Assembly: GCA_036004405.1 (NCBI GenBank)
Contig: DASYRM010000077.1
Location: 1-64,000 of the forward strand
Source of the DNA: DASYRM01 sp036004405
Lineage (GTDB): Bacteria > Acidobacteriota > Vicinamibacteria > Vicinamibacterales > UBA2999
Direction of reading: 5' to 3'
DNA length: 64,000 nucleotides
The notes under the pieces are model-generated. The model made no database searches. It was not told the origin of the DNA and saw only the letters and a list, made by a program, of their open reading frames with translations. Positions 14,713 through 21,632 of this stretch are shown here, in pieces (within the stretch, counting starts at the first letter, position 1; every line of letters starts with the position of its first letter). The translations under genes were made by a program, and so were the position numbers.

Positions 14713-15906
14713 CTACGTATCGCGCTCGATCGCGAGCGCGAGTCCGTTGCCGCCGCCCATGCACAGGGCGGCCACGCCGCGGCGCAGGCCGCGGGCTTCG
14801 AGCGCGTAGAGCAGGGTGGTCAGGATGCGCGCGCCGCTGGCGCCGATCGGATGCCCCAGCGCCACCGCGCCGCCGTTGACGTTGACGCGCGCCGGGTCGA
14901 GCCCGAGCTCCGCGATCACCGCCACGAGCTGCGACGAGAACGCCTCGTTGATCTCGAAGAGATCGACGTCGCCCAGCTGCCAGCCCGCTTTGGTGAGCAC
15001 GCGCCGCACCGATTCGACCGGTGTCATCAGGACGTACTTCGGCGCCAGTCCACTGGAGGCCTGCGCCACGACGCGCGCGCGCACGCGCGCCCCGAGCTCC
15101 GAGGCGCGGCCCGCCGAGGCCAGCACCAGCGCCGCGGCGCCATCGTTGACGGGCGGGGCATTGCCCGCGGTGACGGTGCCGGTGTCCCTGAACGCGGGTT
15201 TGAGCTTCGACAGCGCCTCGAGCGAAGTGTCCGGACGCACCGATTCGTCGGTATCGATCACCAGCGGCGCCTGCCCCTTGCGCGGCACTTGCACGGGCAC
15301 GATTTCGGCGCTGAAACGCCCCTCGCGCGCGGCCGCCGCCGCCTTCTGATGGCTTGCCACCGCGTAGCGGTCCTGCGCGTCGCGGGTCACGTGGAATTCG
15401 GCGGCCACGACTTCGCCGGCCTGCCCCATGTGCCAGTGCTCGAACGCGCACCAGAGGCCGTCGTGGATCATCGAGTCGAGCGCTTCGCCGTGGCCCATGC
15501 GCAGCCCCTCGCGCACGCGCGCCAGGAGGTACGGAGCGCGGCTCATCGACTCCATGCCTCCGGCCACGGCCATTGTGGCGTCGCCGGCGCGAATCGCCTG
15601 CGCGGCCATCATCACGGCGCGCAGCCCCGATCCGCACACCTGGTTGACCGTGACCGCCGACACGTCGTCCGACAGACCGCCGCCGAGCGCCGCCTGCCGC
15701 GCGGGGGCCTGGCCCAGGCCAGCCGACACCACATTCCCCATGTAGCACTGCTCGACGAGCCCCGCGTCGGTGCCGGCGCGCGCGACGGCCTCGCGAATGG
15801 CCATCGCCCCCAGCTGGGGTGCGGTGAAGTCCTTCAGTGCGCCGAGGAACCGCCCCGTGGCCAGACGGGCGGCCGACAGGATCACGGCATCGCGAGGTTC
15901 GCTCAT
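14713..15906 (-). CDS. Thiolase, acetyl-CoA C-acyltransferase
   Basis: 397 residues, usual thiolase length. The acyl-accepting cysteine is in NQVCGSGLRAV (about residue 90). The C-terminal active-site strings NEAFSSQL, GGAVALGHPIGASGAR and CMGGGNGLALAIE are intact. It carries out acetyl-CoA condensation or 3-ketoacyl-CoA cleavage; the sequence alone does not separate the biosynthetic from the degradative type, though the length and start fit acetyl-CoA acetyltransferase. The ATG at 15906 overlaps the stop of dciA (ATGA), so the two are co-translated. Confidence 0.92.
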   Translation of the reverse strand: MSEPRDAVILSAARLATGRFLGALKDFTAPQLGAMAIREAVARAGTDAGLVEQCYMGNVVSAGLGQAPARQAALGGGLSDDVSAVTVNQVCGSGLRAVMMAAQAIRAGDATMAVAGGMESMSRAPYLLARVREGLRMGHGEALDSMIHDGLWCAFEHWHMGQAGEVVAAEFHVTRDAQDRYAVASHQKAAAAAREGRFSAEIVPVQVPRKGQAPLVIDTDESVRPDTSLEALSKLKPAFRDTGTVTAGNAPPVNDGAAALVLASAGRASELGARVRARVVAQASSGLAPKYVLMTPVESVRRVLTKAGWQLGDVDLFEINEAFSSQLVAVIAELGLDPARVNVNGGAVALGHPIGASGARILTTLLYALEARGLRRGVAALCMGGGNGLALAIERDT

Positions 15907-16187
15907 CGCGCCTCGGACTGGACGTCGATCCGCGCCACGACCCCGTCGCCGAGCACGAGGTTCAGGCGAGCGCGGATGAGAGCGGAGGACCGCGTGATTT
16001 CGTGCCGCCACTGCTCGCTCTTCACCGTCACCGCGAGCACCGCCGCGCGCAGCTCGACACTGGTGGCACGATCGACGGCGGCTCCAACCGCCGTGCGCCA
16101 CGCAAACGCCACCTTCTCGGGCGTCAGCGGCGCCAAGCGCAGAACCGACGCCAGAGCGGCCGGCATCACCTGCTGAACAGGGATCAC
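15903..16187 (-). CDS. dciA: DUF721 / DciA-like helicase-associated protein
   Basis: 94 residues. The DUF721 pattern is present: LAPLTPEKVAFAWRTAVGAA followed by VLAVTVKSEQWRHEITRSSA and a final LNLVLGDGVVARI. DciA helps load the replicative helicase DnaB in bacteria without DnaC. Here only the compact KH-like core is present, without a long basic extension. Stop and thiolase start overlap by three bases. Confidence 0.8.
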   Translation of the reverse strand: MIPVQQVMPAALASVLRLAPLTPEKVAFAWRTAVGAAVDRATSVELRAAVLAVTVKSEQWRHEITRSSALIRARLNLVLGDGVVARIDVQSEAR

Positions 16188-16212
16188 GACTTGACCTTAT
16201 CACCAACCGTCG

Positions 16213-16274
16213 TACGTAGAGGCGGACCCTTTGGGTCCGCCTGCAGGCGCGCCTGAAGGTGCGCCTCTACGTAT
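16213..16274. repeat. Long nested palindrome flanked by TACGTA
   Basis: Outer arms TACGTAGAGGCG and CGCCTCTACGTA enclose two inner palindromes: GGCGGACCC-TTT-GGGTCCGCC and GGCGCGCC-TGAA-GGTGCGCC. It lies between the divergent dciA and TolC genes. It is a fully symmetric member of the repeat family also seen at 6134. Confidence 0.8.
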
Positions 16275-16286
16275 CCGCTCGGGGCA

Positions 16287-17768
16287 ATGAAGTACGATCG
16301 AGGCTTCTGCATGACCCCCGGGGGACCGCACCGCGTGCCTATCCACTCATTGCGATTCCATCTCGTGCTGGCGCCGCTGGCTGTCGTTCTCATGCTGGGG
16401 ACGGGCGCGGCAGTCGCGCACGCCCAGCCGCGGCCGGGCGTGCCGGTGCCGGCGCCCACCAGCCCGTTCTGGGGCGGCGTGCCCACGGGCACGGCGAGCG
16501 CCCAGCCGATTGCGCTGTCGCTCTACGACGCGCTGCACCGCGCGCTCGACCACAACCTCGGCGTGCTGGCCGCGGAAGAGGCGGTCGACCGCGCGAGCGG
16601 CGCCCGCTGGGTGGCACTGGCCGACCTGCTGCCAAACGTTCGCGGCAGCGTGAGCGAGACCGAGCGCAAGACCAACCTCGAGGCGTTCGGCTTTCCGCTG
16701 CAGCCGCCGTTTCCGCGCATCGTCGGCCCCTTCGACGTCTTCGACGCGCGGCTCTTCGTCCGCCAGCCGATCTTCGATCTGAAGGCGATCAACGCGGCCA
16801 AAGCCGAGAACCACCGCCTGTCGGCCGCCCGCTTCAGCTACCGGAGCGCCCGCGATCTGATTGTGCTCGTGGCCGCCAACCTGTATCTGGAAGCCGTCGC
16901 GGCCGGTGCCCGCGTCGACGCGTCCAAAGCCCAGCTCGACACCGCGCGCGCGCTGCACAACCAGGCGCTGGACATGAAGACGGCGGGCACGGTGGCGGGC
17001 ATCGACGTCCTGCGCGCCGAGGTGCGGCTCAGCATGGAGCAGCAGCGGGCGACCGCGGCGTCGAACGCCTTTGAAAAGGCCAAGCTCCAGCTCGCCCGGA
17101 TGATCGGCCTGCCGCTCCGCCAGGAGTTCACGCTCGCGCAGATGCTGCCCGATGTGCCGCTGCCGCAGCTCTCGCTCGAACAGGTCGTGGCGCAGGCGTA
17201 CGAGCGGCGGCCCGACTTCCTGGCCGCGCAGCAGCGGCTCAAGGCGGCCGAAGCCGAGGTGCGATCCGCACGCTCCGGGTTCCTGCCATCGCTCGAGGTC
17301 ACTGGCGACTACGGAGTCATCGGCCTCACGGTGGGGCAGTCGCTCTCGACGTTCTCCGTAGCCGGCCAGCTGAACGTGCCGCTCTTCGAGGGGGGCCGCA
17401 CGCACGGGCGAACGGCGCAGGCGCGAGCCGACCTGGCGCAGCGCCGCGCCGAGCTCGAAGACCTGCGGGCGAGCATTTACTACAACGCACGCTCGGCCTT
17501 TCTCGATCTCAAGGCCGCCGAAGAGCAGATGCAGACCGCGATGCGCACCCGGCAGCTCGCCGATCTGCAGCTCACGCAGGCGCGCGATCGCTTCGCGGCC
17601 GGCGTCGCCAACAACCTGGAAGTGGTGCAGGCGCAAGAGGCGGTGGCCGCGGCGACCGAGGGCTCGATTTCAGCGCTCTACGACCTCAACATCGCCAAAG
17701 CGCTGGTGCTCGGCTCGCCGGGCTCGCTGGAAGAGGCGATTGAGAAGTATCTCGGGGGCTCGAAGTGA
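16287..17768 (+). CDS. TolC-family outer-membrane efflux channel
   Basis: 493 residues. After a signal peptide (FHLVLAPLAVVLMLGTGAAV, ending AHAQ) come two related TolC-type repeats: LYDALHRALDHNLGVLAAEE and VAQAYERRPDFLAAQQRLKA. The long helices (AEVRSARSGFLPSLEVTGDY, FEGGRTHGRTAQARADLAQR) form the periplasmic tunnel. It is the first gene of a TolC-HlyD-MFS operon; its stop overlaps the GTG of the HlyD gene. ATG codons at 16287 and 16311 are both possible; the first gives a longer pre-signal region. Confidence 0.93.
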   Translation: MKYDRGFCMTPGGPHRVPIHSLRFHLVLAPLAVVLMLGTGAAVAHAQPRPGVPVPAPTSPFWGGVPTGTASAQPIALSLYDALHRALDHNLGVLAAEEAVDRASGARWVALADLLPNVRGSVSETERKTNLEAFGFPLQPPFPRIVGPFDVFDARLFVRQPIFDLKAINAAKAENHRLSAARFSYRSARDLIVLVAANLYLEAVAAGARVDASKAQLDTARALHNQALDMKTAGTVAGIDVLRAEVRLSMEQQRATAASNAFEKAKLQLARMIGLPLRQEFTLAQMLPDVPLPQLSLEQVVAQAYERRPDFLAAQQRLKAAEAEVRSARSGFLPSLEVTGDYGVIGLTVGQSLSTFSVAGQLNVPLFEGGRTHGRTAQARADLAQRRAELEDLRASIYYNARSAFLDLKAAEEQMQTAMRTRQLADLQLTQARDRFAAGVANNLEVVQAQEAVAAATEGSISALYDLNIAKALVLGSPGSLEEAIEKYLGGSK

Positions 17769-18970
17769 CAAGTGGACGGATCCGAATTCTGGTGGCCGTG
17801 GCCGTGCTGGTGGGCCTCGGCGTGGGCGCGTGGTTCTATCTCACCCGCAACCGTGAATCCACCGATGACGCGCAGGTGGACGCGCACGTCACGCCGGTGG
17901 CCGCGCGCGTGGGCGGCACGGTGCTGAGCGTGCCGGTGGCCGACAACCAGCCGGTCGAGGCGGGCGCGGTGCTGGTGGAGATCGATCGGCGCGAATACGA
18001 AATCGCGCTCGATCGCGCCCGCGCCGAGCTGGCCAATGCCGAAGCGGAGCTGGCCGCTGCCAACGCCAACGTGCCGATCACCGCCACGTCCACGAGCAGC
18101 GGCGTGGCCACGGCGCACAGCGGCATCGAGCAGGCGCAGGCGCTCGCCGAAGAGGCGCAGCACAACCTCGACGCCGCCGAGGCGCGTCTCACCTCGGCCC
18201 GTGCCAAGGTCACGGGCGAAGAAGCCACGGCGTCACGCGACGAGCGCGACGTGGCGCGCTTCAAAGGGCTCCTGGCCAAGGACGAAGTGTCGCAGCAGCA
18301 ATACGACGCCGCGGTCGCCCAGGCCGATTCGTCGAAGGCCGACGTGGCGGTGGCCCGCTCGCAGGTGCGCGAGGCCGAATTCGCGCTGCAGGTGGCGCGC
18401 AGCCGGCTGGCACAGTCGAAGGTGGCGCAGCAGGTGGCGAACACCGACCTCAAGACCGCGCAGACCGCTCCGGAGCAGGTGGCCGCCATGAAGGCGCGCG
18501 CGCAGTCGTCGCAGGCGCGGGTCAAGCAGGCGCAGGCCGCCGTCGGCCGCGCCGAGCTCGATCTCGAGCACGCGACGGTGAAGGCGTCGCTCAAGGGCGT
18601 GGTGAGCCGCAAGTCGGTCGAGCCTGGACAGGTCATCCAGCCGGGCCAGCCGCTGATGACGCTCATCCCGCTCGAACAGGTCTGGATCACCGCCAACTTC
18701 AAGGAGACGCAGCTCGAAGACATGCGCGTGGGCCAGCGGGTGAAGGTCGACGTCGACGCCTACGGCGGCAAGGAATTCAACGGCAAGGTGGACAGCATCG
18801 CGGCCGCCACCGGGTCGCGCTTCAGCCTGCTGCCGCCCGAGAACGCCACCGGCAACTTCGTCAAGGTCGTGCAGCGCGTGCCGGTGAAGATCGTGCTCGA
18901 CGCCGGGCAGGACCCCGAACACCTGTTGCGGCCCGGCATGTCCGTGACGCCGACGGTGTATACGCGGTGA
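17765..18970 (+). CDS. HlyD/EmrA-type membrane-fusion protein
   Basis: 401 residues from a GTG overlapping the TolC stop. One N-terminal transmembrane helix (ILVAVAVLVGLGVGAWFYL), then the EmrA signature STDDAQVDAHVTPVAARVGG. It continues with a lipoyl half-motif, a long Ala-rich coiled coil (about 90-270), the second lipoyl half (LEHATVKASLKGVVSRKSVE) and a beta-barrel (VWITANFKETQLEDMRVGQR). It joins the inner-membrane MFS pump to TolC. Periplasmic, inner-membrane anchored. Confidence 0.94.
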   Translation: MTSGRIRILVAVAVLVGLGVGAWFYLTRNRESTDDAQVDAHVTPVAARVGGTVLSVPVADNQPVEAGAVLVEIDRREYEIALDRARAELANAEAELAAANANVPITATSTSSGVATAHSGIEQAQALAEEAQHNLDAAEARLTSARAKVTGEEATASRDERDVARFKGLLAKDEVSQQQYDAAVAQADSSKADVAVARSQVREAEFALQVARSRLAQSKVAQQVANTDLKTAQTAPEQVAAMKARAQSSQARVKQAQAAVGRAELDLEHATVKASLKGVVSRKSVEPGQVIQPGQPLMTLIPLEQVWITANFKETQLEDMRVGQRVKVDVDAYGGKEFNGKVDSIAAATGSRFSLLPPENATGNFVKVVQRVPVKIVLDAGQDPEHLLRPGMSVTPTVYTR

Positions 18971-18975
18971 GGGAC

Positions 18976-19002
18976 GGGCCGCCCGAAGGCGGCCCCCACG
19001 CG
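18976..19002. repeat. Short GGGCCGCC palindrome between hlyD and MFS genes
   Basis: GGGCCGCCCGAAGGCGGCCC followed by CCACG, between two co-directional genes of one operon. It may form a hairpin in the transcript and tune expression of the pump gene downstream. Confidence 0.6.
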
Positions 19003-19013
19003 CGACGAAAGAC

Positions 19014-20558
19014 ATGAACAAGCCGGTCAACCCGTGGATCGTGGCGATCGCCGTCATGTTCGCCACCTTCATGGAGGTGCTGGACACGACGGTGGTCAAC
19101 GTGTCGCTGCCGCACATCGCGAGCAGCATGGCCGCGACCACCGAAGAGGCAACCTGGGCGCTCACGTCGTACCTGGTCGCCAACGCCATCATCCTGCCGA
19201 TGACCGGCTGGCTCGCCTCGCGGTTCGGGCGCAAGCGGCTGCTGATGATGTCCACGGCCGGGTTCACGGTGGCCTCGTTCCTGTGCGGCGCCGCACCCAA
19301 TCTCGCCGCGCTCGTGATCTTCCGCATCATTCAGGGCGCCACCGGAGGCGCGCTGCAGCCGTTGTCGCAGGCCGTACTGCTCGAGTCGTTCAAGCCGGAA
19401 GAGCGCGGCCGCGCCATGGGCTTCTGGGGCCTCGGCGTCATCGTCGCCCCCATCCTCGGGCCGGTTGTCGGCGGCTGGCTGACCGAGAACTACACCTGGC
19501 GGTGGGTCTTCTACATCAACCTGCCGTTCGGCATCATGTCGCTGCTCATGTGCCAGCGCTTCGTCTTCGATCCGCCGTATTTGAAGCGCGAGTCGAAGGG
19601 GATCGACTACTGGGGCATGGGCATGCTGGTCGTCGGCATCGGCGCGCTGCAGTACGTGCTCGACAAGGGGCAGCAGGACGACTGGTTCTCGAACACCGCG
19701 ATCCTGGTGCTTTCGGTCGTCGCCGCGGTCACGCTGACGGCGCTCGTCATCCAGCAGCTCGTCTCGAAGAACCCGATCGTCGACCTGCGGCTGTTCAAGA
19801 ACCGCAGCTACGCGGTCGGCGTGTTCCTCATGACGGTGCTCGGCTTCGTGCTCTACGGCAGCCTGGTGCTGCTGCCGGTGATGCTGCAGACGCTGTTCGG
19901 GTTCTCCTCGTACCAGGCGGGGCAGGCGATGGTGCCGCGCGGCGTCGGCTCGCTGTTCATGATGCCAACCGTCGGTGTCCTCACCGGCTTCGTGGATCCG
20001 CGGAAGCTCCTGATCATCGGGCTGGCCGTCGGCGGCGGCACGCTGTTGTGGCTGGGGCAGCTCGACCTGAACGGCGGCTACTGGGAAATCTTCTGGCCGC
20101 AGCTGCTGCAAGGCGCCGGGCTGGCGCTGCTGTTCGTCCCGCTCACCACCGTCTCGATGGCGACGATCGCCCCCGAGCGCATGGGCTACGCCACCAGCAT
20201 GTTCAATCTGATGCGCAACATCGGCGGCAGCGTCGGCATCGCCATCACCGCCACCATCCTCGCGCGGCAGCGGCAGACGGTGAGCGCCCACCTGGGCGAG
20301 AACATCAGCCTCTACGACCCGACGACCCAGTCGCTCTTCACGCAGATCACCAACGGCCTGGTCGCCGCCGGCACCGACGCGGTCACGGCGAGCCAGCGCG
20401 CCTACATGATCCTGAACGGGATGCTCTTCCGCCAGGCGTCGATGGTGTCGTTCGTGATGCTCTTCCGGCTCCTTGGCGTCGTGTTCCTGCTGATGATTCC
20501 GCTCGTGTTCATCATGCGGCGGCCCAAGCGGGGCACGGCCCCCGTCATGGCGGAGTAG
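19014..20558 (+). CDS. DHA2-family MFS drug efflux transporter (EmrB/QacA type)
   Basis: 514 residues, about 14 transmembrane helices. Family motifs: ATFMEVLDTTVVNVSLPHIA (motif D1), GWLASRFGRKRLLM (motif A), LGPVVGGWLTENYTWRWVFY (motif C), and NLMRNIGGSVGIAI. Together with the upstream TolC and EmrA-like genes it makes a complete proton-driven tripartite pump spanning both membranes. The substrate is unknown; EmrB relatives export hydrophobic uncouplers and antibiotics. The start ATG lies 43 bases after the previous stop, across a palindrome. Confidence 0.94.
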   Translation: MNKPVNPWIVAIAVMFATFMEVLDTTVVNVSLPHIASSMAATTEEATWALTSYLVANAIILPMTGWLASRFGRKRLLMMSTAGFTVASFLCGAAPNLAALVIFRIIQGATGGALQPLSQAVLLESFKPEERGRAMGFWGLGVIVAPILGPVVGGWLTENYTWRWVFYINLPFGIMSLLMCQRFVFDPPYLKRESKGIDYWGMGMLVVGIGALQYVLDKGQQDDWFSNTAILVLSVVAAVTLTALVIQQLVSKNPIVDLRLFKNRSYAVGVFLMTVLGFVLYGSLVLLPVMLQTLFGFSSYQAGQAMVPRGVGSLFMMPTVGVLTGFVDPRKLLIIGLAVGGGTLLWLGQLDLNGGYWEIFWPQLLQGAGLALLFVPLTTVSMATIAPERMGYATSMFNLMRNIGGSVGIAITATILARQRQTVSAHLGENISLYDPTTQSLFTQITNGLVAAGTDAVTASQRAYMILNGMLFRQASMVSFVMLFRLLGVVFLLMIPLVFIMRRPKRGTAPVMAE

Positions 20559-20563
20559 GGCGG

Positions 20564-21142
20564 ATGTCCAGCCCCCGCCTGGTGCTGGCCTCGGCGTCGC
20601 CCCGGCGCGCCGAACTGCTGCGCGCCGCCGGCATCCCGTTCGAGGTGGTGGCCGCCGACGTGGACGAGCGGCAGCACGAGGGCGAGGAGCCCGACACATA
20701 TGTGTGCCGTCTGGCGACGGAGAAGGCGGCACGCGTCGCCATCGCGCATCCCGGCCGGGCCGTCCTGGGCGCCGACACCACCGTCGTCGTGGACGGGGAA
20801 GTGCTGGGCAAGCCACGCGACCCGGCCGAGGCGGCTTCGATGCTGGGCCGGCTGTCGGGACGAAGCCATCAGGTGCTCACGGGCGTCTGTCTCATCGACG
20901 CCGGCGGCGGCGCCGAGACCGCGCTTGCCACGACTACGGTCGAGTTCCGCCCGCTGACCCCGGGGGAGATCGCCAGCTACGTCGCCTCGGGGGAGCCGTT
21001 GGACAAGGCGGGCGCCTACGCCATCCAGGGGCTGGCGGGTGGATTCGTCACCCGGATCCACGGCGCGTACGACAACGTCGTCGGCCTGCCCGTGGTACTC
21101 ATTCAGGCGATGTGCAGGGCCCGCGGAATTCAGGTATCCTGA
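20564..21142 (+). CDS. maf: Maf-like nucleotide pyrophosphatase
   Basis: 192 residues, ATG five bases after the MFS stop. Typical start LVLASASPRRAELLRAAGIP. Further motifs are ATEKA, VLGADTTVVVDGEVLGKP, the SGRSHQVLTGVCL region and DKAGAYAIQGLAG. The family hydrolyses non-canonical or methylated dNTP/NTPs (dTTP/UTP type when the pattern is as here) and has been tied to septum control. It sits immediately upstream of the cytochrome c maturation genes. Confidence 0.93.
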   Translation: MSSPRLVLASASPRRAELLRAAGIPFEVVAADVDERQHEGEEPDTYVCRLATEKAARVAIAHPGRAVLGADTTVVVDGEVLGKPRDPAEAASMLGRLSGRSHQVLTGVCLIDAGGGAETALATTTVEFRPLTPGEIASYVASGEPLDKAGAYAIQGLAGGFVTRIHGAYDNVVGLPVVLIQAMCRARGIQVS

Positions 21143-21172
21143 CTCGAGTCAGGGGAGCCAAAGTCCTTACCT

Positions 21173-21628
21173 ATGAGCAACAAAGCCGCCAGTAGCAGAG
21201 CAGCGAAGATTGTTCTCACCGGCGTGGTGCTTGCCACCGCCTTCGGCGTGCTTCTGTACAGCTCGCTCGGCGAGAGCCTTCAGTACTACAAGTACGTGGA
21301 CGAGGTGATGGCCGAGCCGGCGGCCTGGCATGGCAAGAACATGCAGGTCCACGGCATCGTGGTGCGCGATTCGATCGCCCAGAAGCCAAACGCTCCGATG
21401 GAGTGGCGATTCGACATTCAGCGCAACGGCAAAGTGCTGCGCGCCTACTACACCGGCATCGTCCCCGACACGTTCAAGGCCGACTCCGAGGTGGTGCTCA
21501 CCGGCCGACTTGACGACGCCGGGTTCCACGCCACGGAAATGACCGCCAAGTGCCCGTCGAAGTACGACGCGGCGCCCGCCGGTCCGGCGGCACAGTCCAC
21601 CACTCCCGCGCCTTCGGGCGGAGCGTAG
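21173..21628 (+). CDS. ccmE: Cytochrome c maturation heme chaperone CcmE, CxxxY variant
   Basis: 151 residues. N-terminal signal anchor (IVLTGVVLATAFGVLLYSSL), then the OB-fold core (MQVHGIVVRDSIAQ, FDIQRNGKVLRAYYTGIVPD, DSEVVLTGRLDDAGFHATEM). In typical CcmE the heme-binding motif HxxxY follows. Here it reads C127-P-S-K-Y131, so cysteine replaces histidine. CxxxY CcmE proteins are known in archaea and some bacteria and also bind heme covalently, but differ in partner needs. It carries heme from the CcmABCD exporter to the CcmF/H lyase in the periplasm. First ccm gene; ccmF follows after four bases. Confidence 0.92.
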   Translation: MSNKAASSRAAKIVLTGVVLATAFGVLLYSSLGESLQYYKYVDEVMAEPAAWHGKNMQVHGIVVRDSIAQKPNAPMEWRFDIQRNGKVLRAYYTGIVPDTFKADSEVVLTGRLDDAGFHATEMTAKCPSKYDAAPAGPAAQSTTPAPSGGA

Positions 21629-21632
21629 CCGC

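Noticed and set aside
18861..20816. A 651-residue minus-strand frame opposite the MFS gene
   Set aside because: Same antisense effect; the plus-strand frame has unmistakable transporter motifs.
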